A stretch of 64,000 bases of DNA from Athripsodes cinereus (GCA_947579605.1 OX388322.1:1922001-1986000), one strand, 5' to 3'; shown: positions 23,301-31,749, counted from the first letter of the stretch. Numbers and translations are program-made. Notes: generated by a model from the sequence alone, not told the origin.

Positions 23301-23779
23301 TAATCAAGTTGTTTAGTAATAGTGTTTAGTAATCACTCATGATAAATATAAAGACATAAAAATTAATGTAAGGAAGGTTCCACACTTCTGAAGGAAAATG
23401 GAATGAATGGCTTGTTGAACATTTAAGATCTTAAAACATTTATTGATTTGCTAGATTCAATCTCTTATATTTATAGTGCAGAGAGAATGTTACGTGTGCT
23501 CGAGACCACATTACATCCACTGGTTATCCTGCATACAGGAAAAAGTATTTATGAAGCATATAAAACTCATACATTTATAATGTGGCACAATGGCTTCTAA
23601 CACAGCATTGGACTTTTTGTATGAATAATTAAGATTCGGGATTATTACTTTGTAATATTACAAACCTCGTCCAATACTTCTAACTTAATATTGTTGGCAT
23701 CTATTAATTTAACATCAAGTAGAGGATCTTGTAGCAGGTTCAGTACGCCGCTAGCACCATCAGCACTTTCGATATCCAT
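11714..23779 (-). CDS. Nine-exon C2H2 zinc-finger protein with duplicated two-finger exons
   Basis: The coding exons are 23779-23666, 23150-22692, 22424-22170, 21900-21643, 21015-20752, 20390-20127, 19554-19267, 18232-17765 and 14317-11714. They join without a frame break to about 1657 residues. Exons 2 to 8 each hold one pair of fingers of the form C-x2-C-x12-H-x4-H, with a Trp before the first Cys and HLKR-type helices. Exon 9 holds about 22 more fingers, so roughly 36 in all. All eight introns are phase 0. The product is presumably a nuclear DNA- or RNA-binding factor; the target is unknown and I recognise no named orthologue. Exon 2 has a Lys-rich (KSK/KTK) stretch and exon 8 an acidic Asp run. 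The start is the only Met in exon 1. Any internal exon could be skipped without a frameshift, so isoforms are plausible. A single-exon paralogue lies upstream at 24608-27271. Confidence 0.85.
14756..15120 (-). mobile_element. RTE-like LINE 3' fragment, decayed
   Basis: The reverse strand keeps CCCTCACGGGATAGGCAGAA-like 3' sequence and codons for MRSLRRVRGNSLRDRVR and NKLRWFGHVERMNKNRVTK. It is broken by stops and matches the copies at 2981 and 55480. Confidence 0.75.
15537..15680. repeat. 32-bp minisatellite, about 4.5 copies
   Basis: The unit begins GCAATAACACATGGGA and ends GTACAAAAAATAT. Copies start at 15537, 15569, 15601 and about 15632, with substitutions (ATGGGAGT against ATAGGAAT). 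The 83-codon minus ORF over this stretch is a by-product. Confidence 0.85.
15720..16345. repeat. AT-rich degenerate repeat block with a 42-bp tandem
   Basis: Recurring AACTTCACA, GAATTACA and AAGTTTTGTAA words. At 16215-16335 they resolve into a tandem unit of about 42 bp (CAAACTTCACACACAGAATT, then GCAAAGTTTTGTAATATCG). Confidence 0.65.
17190..17655 (+). mobile_element. RTE-like LINE 3' fragment, decayed
   Basis: Same layout as 2981-3485: GGTACCGACACTTATG start, GAGATGCGATTACTGAGAAG, TGGTTTGGATG, then CCAACCCCACTTAGGATATG, GCATGAGGGTTTAG and a TAGA tail. Frameshifts and deletions break the coding frame. It lies in intron 8, antisense to the zinc-finger gene. Confidence 0.75.
17765..18232 (-). 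CDS. Zinc-finger gene exon 8: acidic/basic linker and finger pair 7
   Basis: 156 codons between TTTCTAG and GTAAAT. An Asp-rich run (DDDDDDSDDDD) is followed by SGRPAGRPKRSRAE, which resembles an AT-hook-like/NLS segment. A charged, probably coiled Glu/Lys helix comes next, then WWCNQCGLRYSKDGVFLYHL with KRAH, and FKCSYCQVEFISKAALRTHI with NRLHP. Phase 0 at both ends. Confidence 0.85.
18400..18560 (+). mobile_element. tRNA-derived SINE (family 2), diverged
   Basis: Contains TTGAGTCACAAAGTC, the B-box-like GGTTCAATTCCC, AGCCAGGGCAAAA, TTTCCTGGGTGTGG and GTTACATGTATGTGTTTAGTG, in the order of the better copy at 47400-47545. Upstream, at 18300-18390, is a fragment of the other SINE (AAGTTTACAAGTGTGCTGTA). 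It lies in intron 7. Confidence 0.6.
19135..19250 (+). mobile_element. LINE 3' fragment with GAA tail
   Basis: The plus strand encodes RGRAPKRWKDSWSSVSQEG, a typical LINE C-terminal GR-PKRW-D motif, and ends in (GAA)n. A second copy in reverse is at 59455-59650. It lies in intron 7 and abuts the donor of exon 7. Confidence 0.6.
19267..19554 (-). CDS. Zinc-finger gene exon 7: finger pair 6
   Basis: 96 codons between GTTTAG and GTGAGC. Starts FMGSQASSTATVSTRDLEKI, then WECNRCGTKFFRDSVFMYHL with KRYH, and HKCPHCSLDFMAFTGLRYHV with LNKHP. Phase 0 at both ends. Its internal Met is probably not a start, since the Phe before it is in frame with the acceptor. Confidence 0.85.
20127..20390 (-). CDS. 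Zinc-finger gene exon 6: finger pair 5
   Basis: 88 codons between TTTTAG and GTAAGT. Starts DTSDCTESSKKEDYEKLLQH, then WECNECSSTFTRQVRFIYHL with KRQH, and YPCVQCNLSFLSLKALRAHN with NNCH. Phase 0 at both ends. A minus-strand ORF running 20222-20686 in another frame is a shadow. Confidence 0.85.
20540..20665 (-). repeat. TTCCGCTCTCAT-core repeat family copy
   Basis: The reverse strand reads TTTGCGAG, TTCAAGAACTTCCGCTCTCA and TCGTCTGG, matching 57365-57410. It lies in intron 5 of the zinc-finger gene. Confidence 0.5.
20752..21015 (-). CDS. Zinc-finger gene exon 5: finger pair 4
   Basis: 88 codons between TGCAG and GTGAGT. Starts ESSESSNLLVEELNKLQEHG, then WLCNNCSAMYGRKSAFIKHL with KTVH, and FNCPTCDEFFLTQRALNDHM with NHRH. 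Phase 0 at both ends. It is exactly the same length as exon 6. A SINE 3' fragment lies in the intron before it, at about 21085-21135. Confidence 0.85.
21643..21900 (-). CDS. Zinc-finger gene exon 4: finger pair 3
   Basis: 86 codons ending at GAG|GTGAGT. The acceptor is a tandem CAGCAG, so the first Gln (CAG) can be included or left out without changing frame. It reads WWCDKCGLRYTKQNLFVIHL, then KKFH, then HQCDHCHFQFTRRDVLQRHV and KKMHP. Phase 0 at both ends. Confidence 0.85.
22170..22424 (-). CDS. Zinc-finger gene exon 3: finger pair 2
   Basis: 85 codons between TTTTTCTAG and GTAATA. Acidic start LKKEQEEEEFLLKDYGKKDE, then WWCTKCGTRCVARVKFIYHL with the KRFH ending, then YNCPHCKLEF...VHILRLHPD. 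The first finger keeps both Cys and both His. Phase 0 at both ends. The unit starts with the same GKKD lead-in seen in exons 5 and 6. Confidence 0.85.
22692..23150 (-). CDS. Zinc-finger gene exon 2: basic linker and finger pair 1
   Basis: 153 codons between TTTATCTAG and GTATGT. It starts DEAELLVDEEVAESS. A Lys/Ser/Thr-rich stretch with alternating KSK and KTK follows, likely nuclear-localising. Then comes the finger pair: WSCKRCPRIY...FIHHLRRAH and HQCNDCGMDF...LRRHASLHHP. Phase 0 at both ends. The overlapping minus-strand ORF at 22934-23242 is a frame shadow. Confidence 0.85.
23190..23270 (-). mobile_element. CR1-like LINE 3' tail
   Basis: The reverse strand reads AATGCGCCCTTGAAGTGGAT, TTATTCCACAAAACGGC and GCACATTATAAATTG, then (ATT)n. 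The same tail follows a coding fragment at 37620-38040. It lies in intron 1 of the zinc-finger gene. Confidence 0.6.
23666..23779 (-). CDS. Zinc-finger gene exon 1 (start codon)
   Basis: Encodes 38 residues starting MDIESADGASG and ending IKLEVLDE, without a finger. The donor is GAG|GTTTGT, phase 0. It is short and acidic, possibly a protein-interaction leader. I found it from the splice pattern rather than as a long ORF. The sequence up to the 3' end of the neighbouring gene (23780-24556) must hold its promoter; I saw nothing distinctive there. Confidence 0.7.
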
Positions 23780-24555
23780 GGCTACAAATCAATTCCTATC
23801 ACAGCTATATCTATTTAATTCAATTGCTCATATTCATCTTAAGCAGTTCGACAATAAACATGAAAATATTACTAGTTATTTAGTCAATAAGTCAAATAAT
23901 TTTACAAACAAACATATCTAATTTGCCGACGGCGTTTCAACCATTTTTGACAACTCAAAACAAAATGACAAGCCATGAATCATAAACAACATTAAGAATG
24001 CACCATAGACTATTTTCCCGCTATTTTTGATAAAATTTAAAAAAAATAAATGTTATGAGTAGTTTGCATTTACAATACCAAATTATCTTACATAAATGGA
24101 GCAACGAGAAGATTCGATGTAATTAATAAACATGAAGATCATAATTTCTGTGAAGTTTAAGTACATTTACTTTTTACATGGCCTTTAAAAACTTTCAGAA
24201 AAAAGAGTGTAAAATTTGATAATTATTATGTGTATGTAATTTACAGCATATTTCCAGCGATAAGACACTACACATTGCAAATGTCTTTTGATTATTGTGG
24301 TACAGAGAAGACCTATTAATCATTGACTACCCTAAATAGAGAAACACCATAACCTTCAGTGTCATAAGCATTCCAAACATTTACTGATTTCCCTTTGAAG
24401 TCCCTTAAAATACAGAAATAATTGGATCTTAATATAGCATTTACTTAGATTCCTTGAAAAAAATGTGTGCTTATTAATAAAATTTCAAATGATGTACAGG
24501 AAGAAGTTTGGATATTAAAATAAAACACAAGCTGTTAATAAATAAAGTAAATAAT

Positions 24556-24561
24556 TTTATT
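24556..24561 (-). promoter_or_regulatory. Poly(A) signal of the intronless zinc-finger gene
   Basis: AATAAA on the minus strand, about 47 bases past the stop codon at 24608, in a T-rich setting. Confidence 0.5.
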
Positions 24562-24607
24562 ATCTTTCATATCACAATATCAATTTATCTTTTTGTACCT
24601 ACGCAAT

Positions 24608-27271
24608 TTATATATTTTTATTTTTAGGATACAAACGTTTTAGAACAACAATACTGTGTTTAGATTTCATATGACATCTCATTGTTTGATTGTATTTAGT
24701 TTTAAAATTACACAAAGAACAGGTCTTAGGTTCTCTATGGACAGAAGAATGTGTTCTAAAATTAATTTTTGAAATGGTTACATATGGACATTGTTCACAA
24801 TGATATTTCAAACCAGAATAATGTTCTTTTCTATGCCTATTCATTATGTAAGGATTTAGTGTCTTAAAACCGCAAACATCACAACATTTTGTATATTTTT
24901 CCGGTTCATGTTGCATTCGATGAAGTTTTAATTGCCCTCGAATCGCTGAAGCATATTCACAATTTGCGAAATCACATTTAAAAGGTTTTCGTTCCTCGTG
25001 CTTTCGTCTATGGAGAATAAAAAGTGTTTGATGTTTGGTTGAATATTCGCATAGACTGCATTTAAAGAAAGCTTTATGTCTATGACGATGTGATGTAAAA
25101 GCACGTTTATTTATTGTATCATATCCGCACTCGTCACAAATGTATCTTTGAGCATTACCACCAGCGATTTCTGAATCAGGATGTTTCGTGGCAATATGAA
25201 TTTGCAAATATTTATTAACTTTACACTTATAATCACAATAAACGCAATGAAATAATTGCTGATTATTTTCGCCATGTAAAGCGTTTAAATGAAAAGTTAT
25301 TGATTGTCTTGCTTTTAAAATCTTGCCGCATAATTTGCATTTGAATCTCATGACTATCACAGAACTTTCTTTGTTATTTGTAATTCCTTTGTTTTTTTGT
25401 AATCTCAATTCCATTTCTTCAAACGTATAATGTTTCCCATTACTGTCAATAAAGAATAAATCATACAAAATTTCTTTATTTTCATGTTTTGTTACGTGTG
25501 ATTTTAAAGTGAGTTGCGAAGTCAAAGTAGCACCACAAATTTTACAAGTTAACAAAATACTATCATGCCATGAATGTACCGTTCGTTGATGTTCTCTTAA
25601 ACTTCTATTGCTAACAAAATTCTTACGACAAACTAAACACTCAATATTCTTAGCTTCGTTCAATACTTTACGTTCTGTGCAATGTTTGACTTCCTTGTGA
25701 AGAGATAAAAGTTCCTTTGTATCAAAAATAATTTTACATAAATGGCATCTTCGTTTTATTACATCAATACTTACAGGTTTATCACAACCGGAATTTGTTG
25801 CTAATACTTTCCCACTAACTTCATTTCCTAAAACTAATTTTTCTTGTTTTACATTTTCTATAGTTAAAGTACTATTAGAATGAAAAATATTTTTATGAGA
25901 TTCTAATTCATCACTAGTCTCAAATGTTAAAGCACAAATATCACAGATAATAATTTTTTCACTATTCAAATTAAAGCAATCTTCATCGACAAAAGAATCA
26001 CCATCAGACAATATCGAACAACTTGGGGATAAATTTTGCCTATGATTTGATGATTTCACATGTAAGCTATATTGTTTTAAGTTACTAAATTTTTTATTAC
26101 AAATATCACAGTCTAATAGATCGTCATTGTCTTCTTCGGAATCGCTACTTGTAGACCCAAAATTACTGAATTCTTCCTTGATTCTTGCATATTCCACTGA
26201 ATGAACATTTTTGATATGTAAAAGTAATTTATCACCGCTGGAAAGAATGTTACCACATGCGGCACATTGTCTCATTTCTTCTTGTTGCTCCTGATTTAAA
26301 AAACTTTCATAGGATCTTTTGGACTTGAAACTTTTCTTTTCTACATTAGTATCAAAATTTAATTCAGGCTCTTCTTTCAAATTTAATTCAGTTCTTTTTT
26401 TAAATAGGCTTTTATTTTTCATCTCATTAATTTCATCATTTTTATCATAGTCTTGATCGTTTTCTGTCGGCAAAACATTATCGCAAGCTTCATCATCACC
26501 GTCAAAATGAGTGACGTCAGTATTATGATAAACATCTGTTTTTTCATTTTCTTCAATTTTCAAAATAACATCACTATTAGTCGAGTAATTTTTTGCTGTA
26601 ACACCTTTTGGAAAGCAAACTACTGTAACTTTAACCGGAGCTGTTTGCCAATCACGTGCGTCTAACGAAACATTCTTTTGAACATTTACAGTATCAGATC
26701 TATCATGCTTAATATCTCCATGTTTACTTTTCACGTGTGCTATTAATCCAGCTCTAGACGTAATATTTCGTTGACATATTCCACATACATACAAATATTC
26801 TATTACAATACCATGTCTATCACTTAAATGTGATAATAGAGTAGCTCTTTTCTTAAATTTTACTTCACAAACGTTACAAATATAGTTTCTATTTTCATCG
26901 TAAGTATACTGTGGAGCGTTCTCATAGATATCAACATCATTTTGCTTGTGTACTCTGTAGAAATGCTGTTTTAACGAATCTTTATTCGTAAAAACCAAAT
27001 CACAATGTTCACAATTATATCTGCAAAGTGTTTCATATTGAATACTGTGAACTCTTTCTAAATGATGTAATGCTGAAGTAGAACGAATAAATTTTAAACC
27101 ACATTTGTTACACGTCCATTTGTTTTCATCATCATTATTTCTAGACCCAAATGATTTCAAAAATAATTCTAATTCATTGTTCTTTTGTTGTGTACTTATT
27201 TTTATCTTATTACTTTTATTTGTTTGTTTTATATCTTTCTCCTGTTTTCCTTTATGTTCTATCTCACTCAT
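24608..27271 (-). CDS. Single-exon C2H2 zinc-finger protein, paralogue of the neighbour
   Basis: 887 residues in one open frame with about 18 C2H2 fingers. It opens with a Lys/Gln-rich leader, then the two-finger module (KWTCNKCGLKF...HLERVH and YNCEHCDLVF...HFYRVH) near residues 52-110. Two more fingers follow, then a long acidic linker, finger 5 (RQCAACGNILSSGDKLLLHI), and a run of fingers ending CSLCNFKTKYNQTMRCHMKS. Order and spacing match exon 9 of the gene at 11714-23779, including the C-x4-C finger (CDFANCEYAS) and the PEKYTKCCDVCGFKT segment. It is presumably a nuclear nucleic-acid-binding protein; the target is unknown. The Met start follows an in-frame TAA. A TTTTTTTCTAG acceptor at about 27355 suggests a spliced 5' UTR. 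It reads in the same direction as the neighbour, about 830 bp upstream of its first exon. Confidence 0.9.
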   Translation of the reverse strand: MSEIEHKGKQEKDIKQTNKSNKIKISTQQKNNELELFLKSFGSRNNDDENKWTCNKCGLKFIRSTSALHHLERVHSIQYETLCRYNCEHCDLVFTNKDSLKQHFYRVHKQNDVDIYENAPQYTYDENRNYICNVCEVKFKKRATLLSHLSDRHGIVIEYLYVCGICQRNITSRAGLIAHVKSKHGDIKHDRSDTVNVQKNVSLDARDWQTAPVKVTVVCFPKGVTAKNYSTNSDVILKIEENEKTDVYHNTDVTHFDGDDEACDNVLPTENDQDYDKNDEINEMKNKSLFKKRTELNLKEEPELNFDTNVEKKSFKSKRSYESFLNQEQQEEMRQCAACGNILSSGDKLLLHIKNVHSVEYARIKEEFSNFGSTSSDSEEDNDDLLDCDICNKKFSNLKQYSLHVKSSNHRQNLSPSCSILSDGDSFVDEDCFNLNSEKIIICDICALTFETSDELESHKNIFHSNSTLTIENVKQEKLVLGNEVSGKVLATNSGCDKPVSIDVIKRRCHLCKIIFDTKELLSLHKEVKHCTERKVLNEAKNIECLVCRKNFVSNRSLREHQRTVHSWHDSILLTCKICGATLTSQLTLKSHVTKHENKEILYDLFFIDSNGKHYTFEEMELRLQKNKGITNNKESSVIVMRFKCKLCGKILKARQSITFHLNALHGENNQQLFHCVYCDYKCKVNKYLQIHIATKHPDSEIAGGNAQRYICDECGYDTINKRAFTSHRHRHKAFFKCSLCEYSTKHQTLFILHRRKHEERKPFKCDFANCEYASAIRGQLKLHRMQHEPEKYTKCCDVCGFKTLNPYIMNRHRKEHYSGLKYHCEQCPYVTISKINFRTHSSVHREPKTCSLCNFKTKYNQTMRCHMKSKHSIVVLKRLYPKNKNI

Positions 27272-29304
27272 GATGTATTGAAAGACTTAGTTTAGAGTGA
27301 CCAGAAGTCCTGGAGACTGTAGCAATGTATAAAAATCCTCTGGAGGAAATTACCTAGAAAAATATGAGATTATTTTTTTTCATTGTGATTTTGACTACTT
27401 TGCTTCTTGCTTTAATTTTTGTTGGGAGTCTCTCGTTAACTGTCTTTATCATCTGATACTTTTCCAAACTTATTCTTATAAATTCTTTGAAAATTTCACA
27501 TTCTATAACATTCTATCCATAAAATAGCATATGAAGTTTGCCATCATATTCAGGAAACTATCAAATGGTTTGATGTTTATAAACCCAATAAGTAATATTT
27601 TAAAAACACAAGAGATTATTTCATTAAAATATTTCCCATTCCTCTACAAAAATTGACTGTGTAAATTTTATCATACATTTTAAACTAATGACATTGATAC
27701 ATAGTTGTGGTTTTCACCAATTACTTATTTAATAGCATGTGTCATAATAATATAATATGAACATCCTTTTGGATCACTCCATTAAATACTATTTGTGTAA
27801 GATTTACGTTATATCAAAATGCTTATATTAATATTTGAATATTAATTTTAACTTACGATAAACAAATGAAAATTAAACAAGTTTTCTGATAAAAATCTGA
27901 CATTTGTAAAATATTCTATGGAAAACGTGACCAATTTTCTTTATTATCTATGAAAATTCCGTATAGGTACTGACAACTATCGACATACGTGCCGATTTTC
28001 GAACATTTACATTCATTTTGATTCTTTGATAAATACACAGTTAATAAATTGATTTACCTATTTCTTTTAGTTTATTTGACAAATATAATTGATATGTCAC
28101 ACTTACTTTAGTAGGGCATCTTTTTTATTATTTCTAAGCATAAATAAACAAAAAAACCTAAATATCTAGTTTTTCAGCCAATATAATTCCGTTTTAAATT
28201 TCCAAAAAATTATTTCATAAAAAAAAACATAAATCAAAGACAGAAATCTAAATCGGTTATTATGAACGATGATTTTATAAAACGCATATTATTATCATAA
28301 TTTTATCAAAAAGTCTTCTAGTTTCACAATATCTGCCCACATACAAAATGACCCCATGTATTGATTTTTTATCGTAATGTTGGTCAAAATGAATTGTTAT
28401 CTTGGTGCTGTTAAATCTCATTTTCCAGTAACTCACTAACTTAATAAAAAGGTACAATTTTTCAGTACGTTCCCTTGGTGTTTGGATCATTTTGGTTATA
28501 TCTTTTGATAAAAAGCTACCATTGTTTTTCAACTTGTAATGAGCTGAAGATTCGTTTTGACATTTCAAGAGAAGCAAAAAATTGCAGTGAGTGAGTTTCT
28601 GTCAAAATGTATTGAATTTTCTTTCTCAATTTATTGCTAATTTTGTGCTTGAATCATAACAACTTTGTAACCCGTAAGTATACTAATCTATTATGTGTAT
28701 AAAGAAAATCATATTTTGTTGGAACAATTTTTGCGAAATATGTTTTGATGCTTTTGACAAAATCAATGTTTCTTTGTCAGAGCGTAGGTGTTGATGTGAA
28801 AAAATAAGGTGTTTAGTGAAACTATGTGTCATCAATGTTTTGTTTTATATAATGCAATATGCTGAATTAATAATAACATATACTTCTAAGAAAATATTTA
28901 GTAGTAAATGTTTTGATGCTTTTTTTGAAAAAAACTGTTGATTTGAAGTAAATATTGATTGTCATTTTGTGAAATCTATTATTATCTGTCCCTTTAACTG
29001 AATTCCTCATTATTTTCTATGAAACTTTTCTGATTTCTAAATCCCATCTTCATTTCCTCTCTCTAGTTTCAATGCTGTGGATTGGCTTGCGGCAAAGCCC
29101 TCCATCTTTCTTTCCATTGTGCTCTATCCTGCGCAACCGTCTTCAGCTCTTCCTACGATCCACAGCTCATATTCTTCTCGTCCCCATATATTGTCGAGGT
29201 ATTCTTGGAAGGGGTGCCCCCTGTGATTTGTCCCCTCAGCCATCCCTTTCAATATTTCTTGTAGAAGGTTTTTGTGATGCTCCTTCATTTTCCAATGAAT
29301 ATTT
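27272..29304. other. Intergenic region between zinc-finger and gamma-SNAP genes
   Basis: AT-rich. It should hold the 5' ends of both flanking, divergently read genes. A donor-like CCC|GTAAGT near 28671 could close a noncoding first exon of the gamma-SNAP gene (weak). GC-richer sequence at 29080-29280 looks like old repeat but I could not assign it. Confidence 0.4.
28275..28577 (-). CDS. Unidentified open frame of about 100 codons
   Basis: A minus-strand frame without an ATG at its 5' end (it opens with TTG; the first ATG is inside, at DITKMIQTP). It contains TPRERTEKLYLFIKLVSYWK and IHGVILYVGRYCETRRLFDK. It is longer than expected by chance for such AT-rich DNA, but I recognise no family. 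It could be a chance frame, an old mobile-element piece, or an exon of an unknown gene. A TTTTGACAG just upstream could be an acceptor. Confidence 0.2.
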   Translation of the reverse strand: MLLLKCQNESSAHYKLKNNGSFLSKDITKMIQTPRERTEKLYLFIKLVSYWKMRFNSTKITIHFDQHYDKKSIHGVILYVGRYCETRRLFDKIMIIICVL

Positions 29305-29440
29305 ATTTTATTGTACTACTACTATACCATCACGGCATATCCCACAAGTGGGGTAGCCAGCAGATCAGCCGCATGCAAGAAACATGCAAAGTGTCCTCTT
29401 CGTGCCAATATAAAATCAAGACATTCAGGATATTTTATTG
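29305..29440 (-). mobile_element. SINE (family 1), 3' part
   Basis: TACTACTACTATACCATCAC at the plus-strand left end, then GGCATATCCCACAAGTGGGG, TAGCCAGCAGATCAGCCGCA and GACATTCAGGAT. It is the reverse complement of the family 1 consensus, whose 3' end resembles that of the RTE-like LINE. It sits 130 bp before the first coding exon of gamma-SNAP. Confidence 0.75.
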
Positions 29441-29588
29441 TAGCAGAGAGAATATTTTTTATGTTGTTTGGTGCCAAGATTTTAATAATTACCTTGCCTC
29501 TGATAAAATGGCATGGATAAGTTGATTGTTATGAATTTATTTTAATTTTCATTTTGGTTACAGGTTCTCTATTCCTTCTCTCTTCATA

Positions 29589-31338
29589 ATGAGTAAAATT
29601 GAGGAAGCTCAGGAGCATATCCGAGTGGCCGAGGCAAGCTTGAAGACATCATTCTTCAAGTGGAGACCAGATTACGATACTGCCGCAGATGAATACAATA
29701 AAGCGGCAACATGCTATAGGATTGCCAAGTCTACAGAGAAGGCAAAAGAATGTCTACGAAGAGCCTCGCATTGTTTCAAAGAAAACAAAGCATTGTTTCA
29801 CGCTGCTAAGAGCTTAGAGCAAGGATTACTTTTGTGTAAAGATTCAGGTACTCCACATGAGATAAGAAAATATGCGGAAGAAGCTGCTTCATTGTATCAA
29901 CAACATGGGTCCAATGATGCAGCAGCCTCAGCTCTTGTGAAAGCTGCATCTATCCTCGAGCAACACAACCCGGATATAGCTCTGTATTTGTATCAGAGAG
30001 CTGCTGACGTTGTGACTATTGAAGATGGCAATAGACAGGCTGCGGAGTATCTGAATAAGGCTGCAAGGATTATGGTTAAATTGCAAATGTATGATCAGGC
30101 GGCAGATGCTATTAGGAGAGAAATAGGTATTTGTATTTTTTATAATTATTAGGCTTGAGATTAAATACCTTCCATCCATCCTATCACAGTGTAGTAGCCA
30201 GCGGAGATAAAACACACTATTATTTAAGATAATATTTAAAATTAAATCAAATTTGTTTTATTCCACTATGAGATTGTTTTAATTATTATTACACTATATA
30301 TGTGTTAATACTGTATTGTGTTATTACTGATGATGACTACATTGTAGTTGAATACGTTCTAATAATTAAAACAATCTCATAGTGGAATGAAACAGTGTTT
30401 GATTTAATTTAAATATTATCTTTTAAAATGCATTTCCACAAAGTTACACTTGAAAATATGGAATATACACTATTATTTATTTAAAAGTAAAGATTTACAT
30501 AATTAACTTTTAAGAGTTGCCATGTTTGTTTATTAAATTTGGTTAGTAAATAATATAAAGTGATAATATTTTTAACAATTGCCTCAGTTTGCTAGTGCAT
30601 GGTGTGAAAAGATACATGATGCTTTGTTTAAGTTGATGTAGGTATCAAAATACCTAGAAAGTTGTACATTGGTACACTGTAATCAGTTGTAATAAAGATA
30701 TTAAAAAAGTGAAAATAAATTCGTCGGTAGCCTGGAGGTGGAGTCTCAGCCTTGTGAACAAGGGGTCCGGGGTTCAATCCCAGGAGTTGAGTTTATCACA
30801 GGGAAGCGATATCTTCCAACTAACCCAATTAAAAAAGTAAAGAAAACTATAATTTTATTACTTTCAAAACATATTTTTATTTAATTTAAAATTTCTTTTT
30901 CTAGGTTGTCAACAGCAATGTGAAGCAATCCAATCAATCGGTCGCTTAACTGTCGCCCTAGTGCTGGTACAACTGGCTCGAGGGGACACTGTAGCCGCTG
31001 AAAAAGCCTTCAAGGAATGGGGCAACTATTGCGAAGGCCCTGAAGTTCAAAACCTTGAAATGCTTCTACAAGCTTACGACGATGAAGATCCGGACAGTGC
31101 AATCGCCGCGTTACACAATCCTTTTATCAAACATATGGATGTTGAATTTGCACATCTGGCGAAGATTTTACCTTTGCCTCAAGGGATTACCGCTCCTAAG
31201 GCTGTAGTTAGAGAGAATGCAGCTCCGTCGTATGTTTCACCTTCGTCGAATGCTGCTACGGGTGCGGGGGTCCCTGCTGATGGTGGAAATACATCATCCG
31301 CTATGCCTACCAGTGCAAGTGATGATGAACTTTGTTAA
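29589..31338 (+). CDS. NAPG: Gamma-SNAP (NSF attachment protein gamma)
   Basis: SNAP proteins bind assembled SNARE bundles and recruit the NSF ATPase to take them apart after membrane fusion; gamma-SNAP is the divergent TPR-like helical form. Two coding exons, 29589-30126 and 30905-31338, join as GAAATAG|GTTGTCAA to 323 residues (human is about 312). The N-terminus has LKTSFFKWRPDYDTAADEYN and the ALFHAAKSLEQG helix. The second exon continues with TVALVLVQLARGDTVAAEKA, and the protein ends SDDELC, keeping the LC end of the family. Spacing across the exon joint matches the human protein exactly. The ORF past 30126 is intron read-through. A CAG acceptor at 29571-29573 shows that a 5' UTR intron precedes the start. 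AATAAA at 31560 is a candidate poly(A) signal. The 778-bp intron carries a palindromic MITE and a SINE. Confidence 0.92.
30219..30428. mobile_element. Palindromic MITE in the gamma-SNAP intron
   Basis: Left arm about 30225-30290 (TAAGATAATATTTAAAATTA, then TTCCACTATGAGATTGTTTT) and right arm about 30358-30428 are reverse complements with a few mismatches. The spacer contains GATGATGACTACATTGTAGT. No coding capacity. Confidence 0.75.
30718..30830 (+). mobile_element. tRNA-derived SINE (family 3), 5' head
   Basis: TTCGTCGGTAGCCTGGAGGT, GAGTCTCAGCCTTGTGAAC and the B-box GGGGTTCAATCCC match the tRNA-like head of the copies at 32095, 37268 and 61848. It is followed by a reversed LINE 3' piece (CGATATCTTCCAACTAACCC). 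Confidence 0.7.
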
Positions 31339-31559
31339 GTTTTCTCCACTTATATAATTATTGTTAAAAATAAGCTAATTTAACGTTATATTATTGTATA
31401 AATATTATTGTACGCGTTTGGTTGGTATATACCAGTGGTAGAACTAGATTTGTCGTACTGATTATGATTTTGAATCAATTTGCATAGTATAAAACATATA
31501 ATTATTATGTTCACTTTACTTATTATTTTATGAATTGCATTGTGTCATATACTATAGCC

Positions 31560-31565
31560 AATAAA
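31560..31565 (+). promoter_or_regulatory. Candidate poly(A) signal of gamma-SNAP
   Basis: AATAAA about 220 bases past the stop codon, the first canonical hexamer downstream in an AT-rich 3' UTR. Confidence 0.4.
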
Positions 31566-31749
31566 ATCAATTGAAGAATGTTATGGATCAATGCATCAAA
31601 GTCAAAAATTTGTATAAAAGAAATTAGTGTCATAATTCAGACTTAAAAATTATATTCCTGATTAGTATAAATAATTTAGTTAAGCTAACTAATTCTCTGG
31701 AATCACTCGCTAACTCACACCTTTTTGTGTTAACTCAATACATAGCATT

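Noticed and set aside
23780..27271. The single-exon zinc-finger gene as an upstream exon of the nine-exon gene
   Set aside because: It has its own ATG after an in-frame stop, its own stop codon and a poly(A) signal, and repeats the terminal-exon layout of the neighbour.
30127..30152. Short C-terminus of a truncated gamma-SNAP
   Set aside because: Intron read-through; the conserved protein resumes at 30905 with matching phase and spacing.
30718..30790. Possible tRNA gene
   Set aside because: It has an A-box and B-box look but no cloverleaf acceptor stem, and related copies show it is a SINE head.
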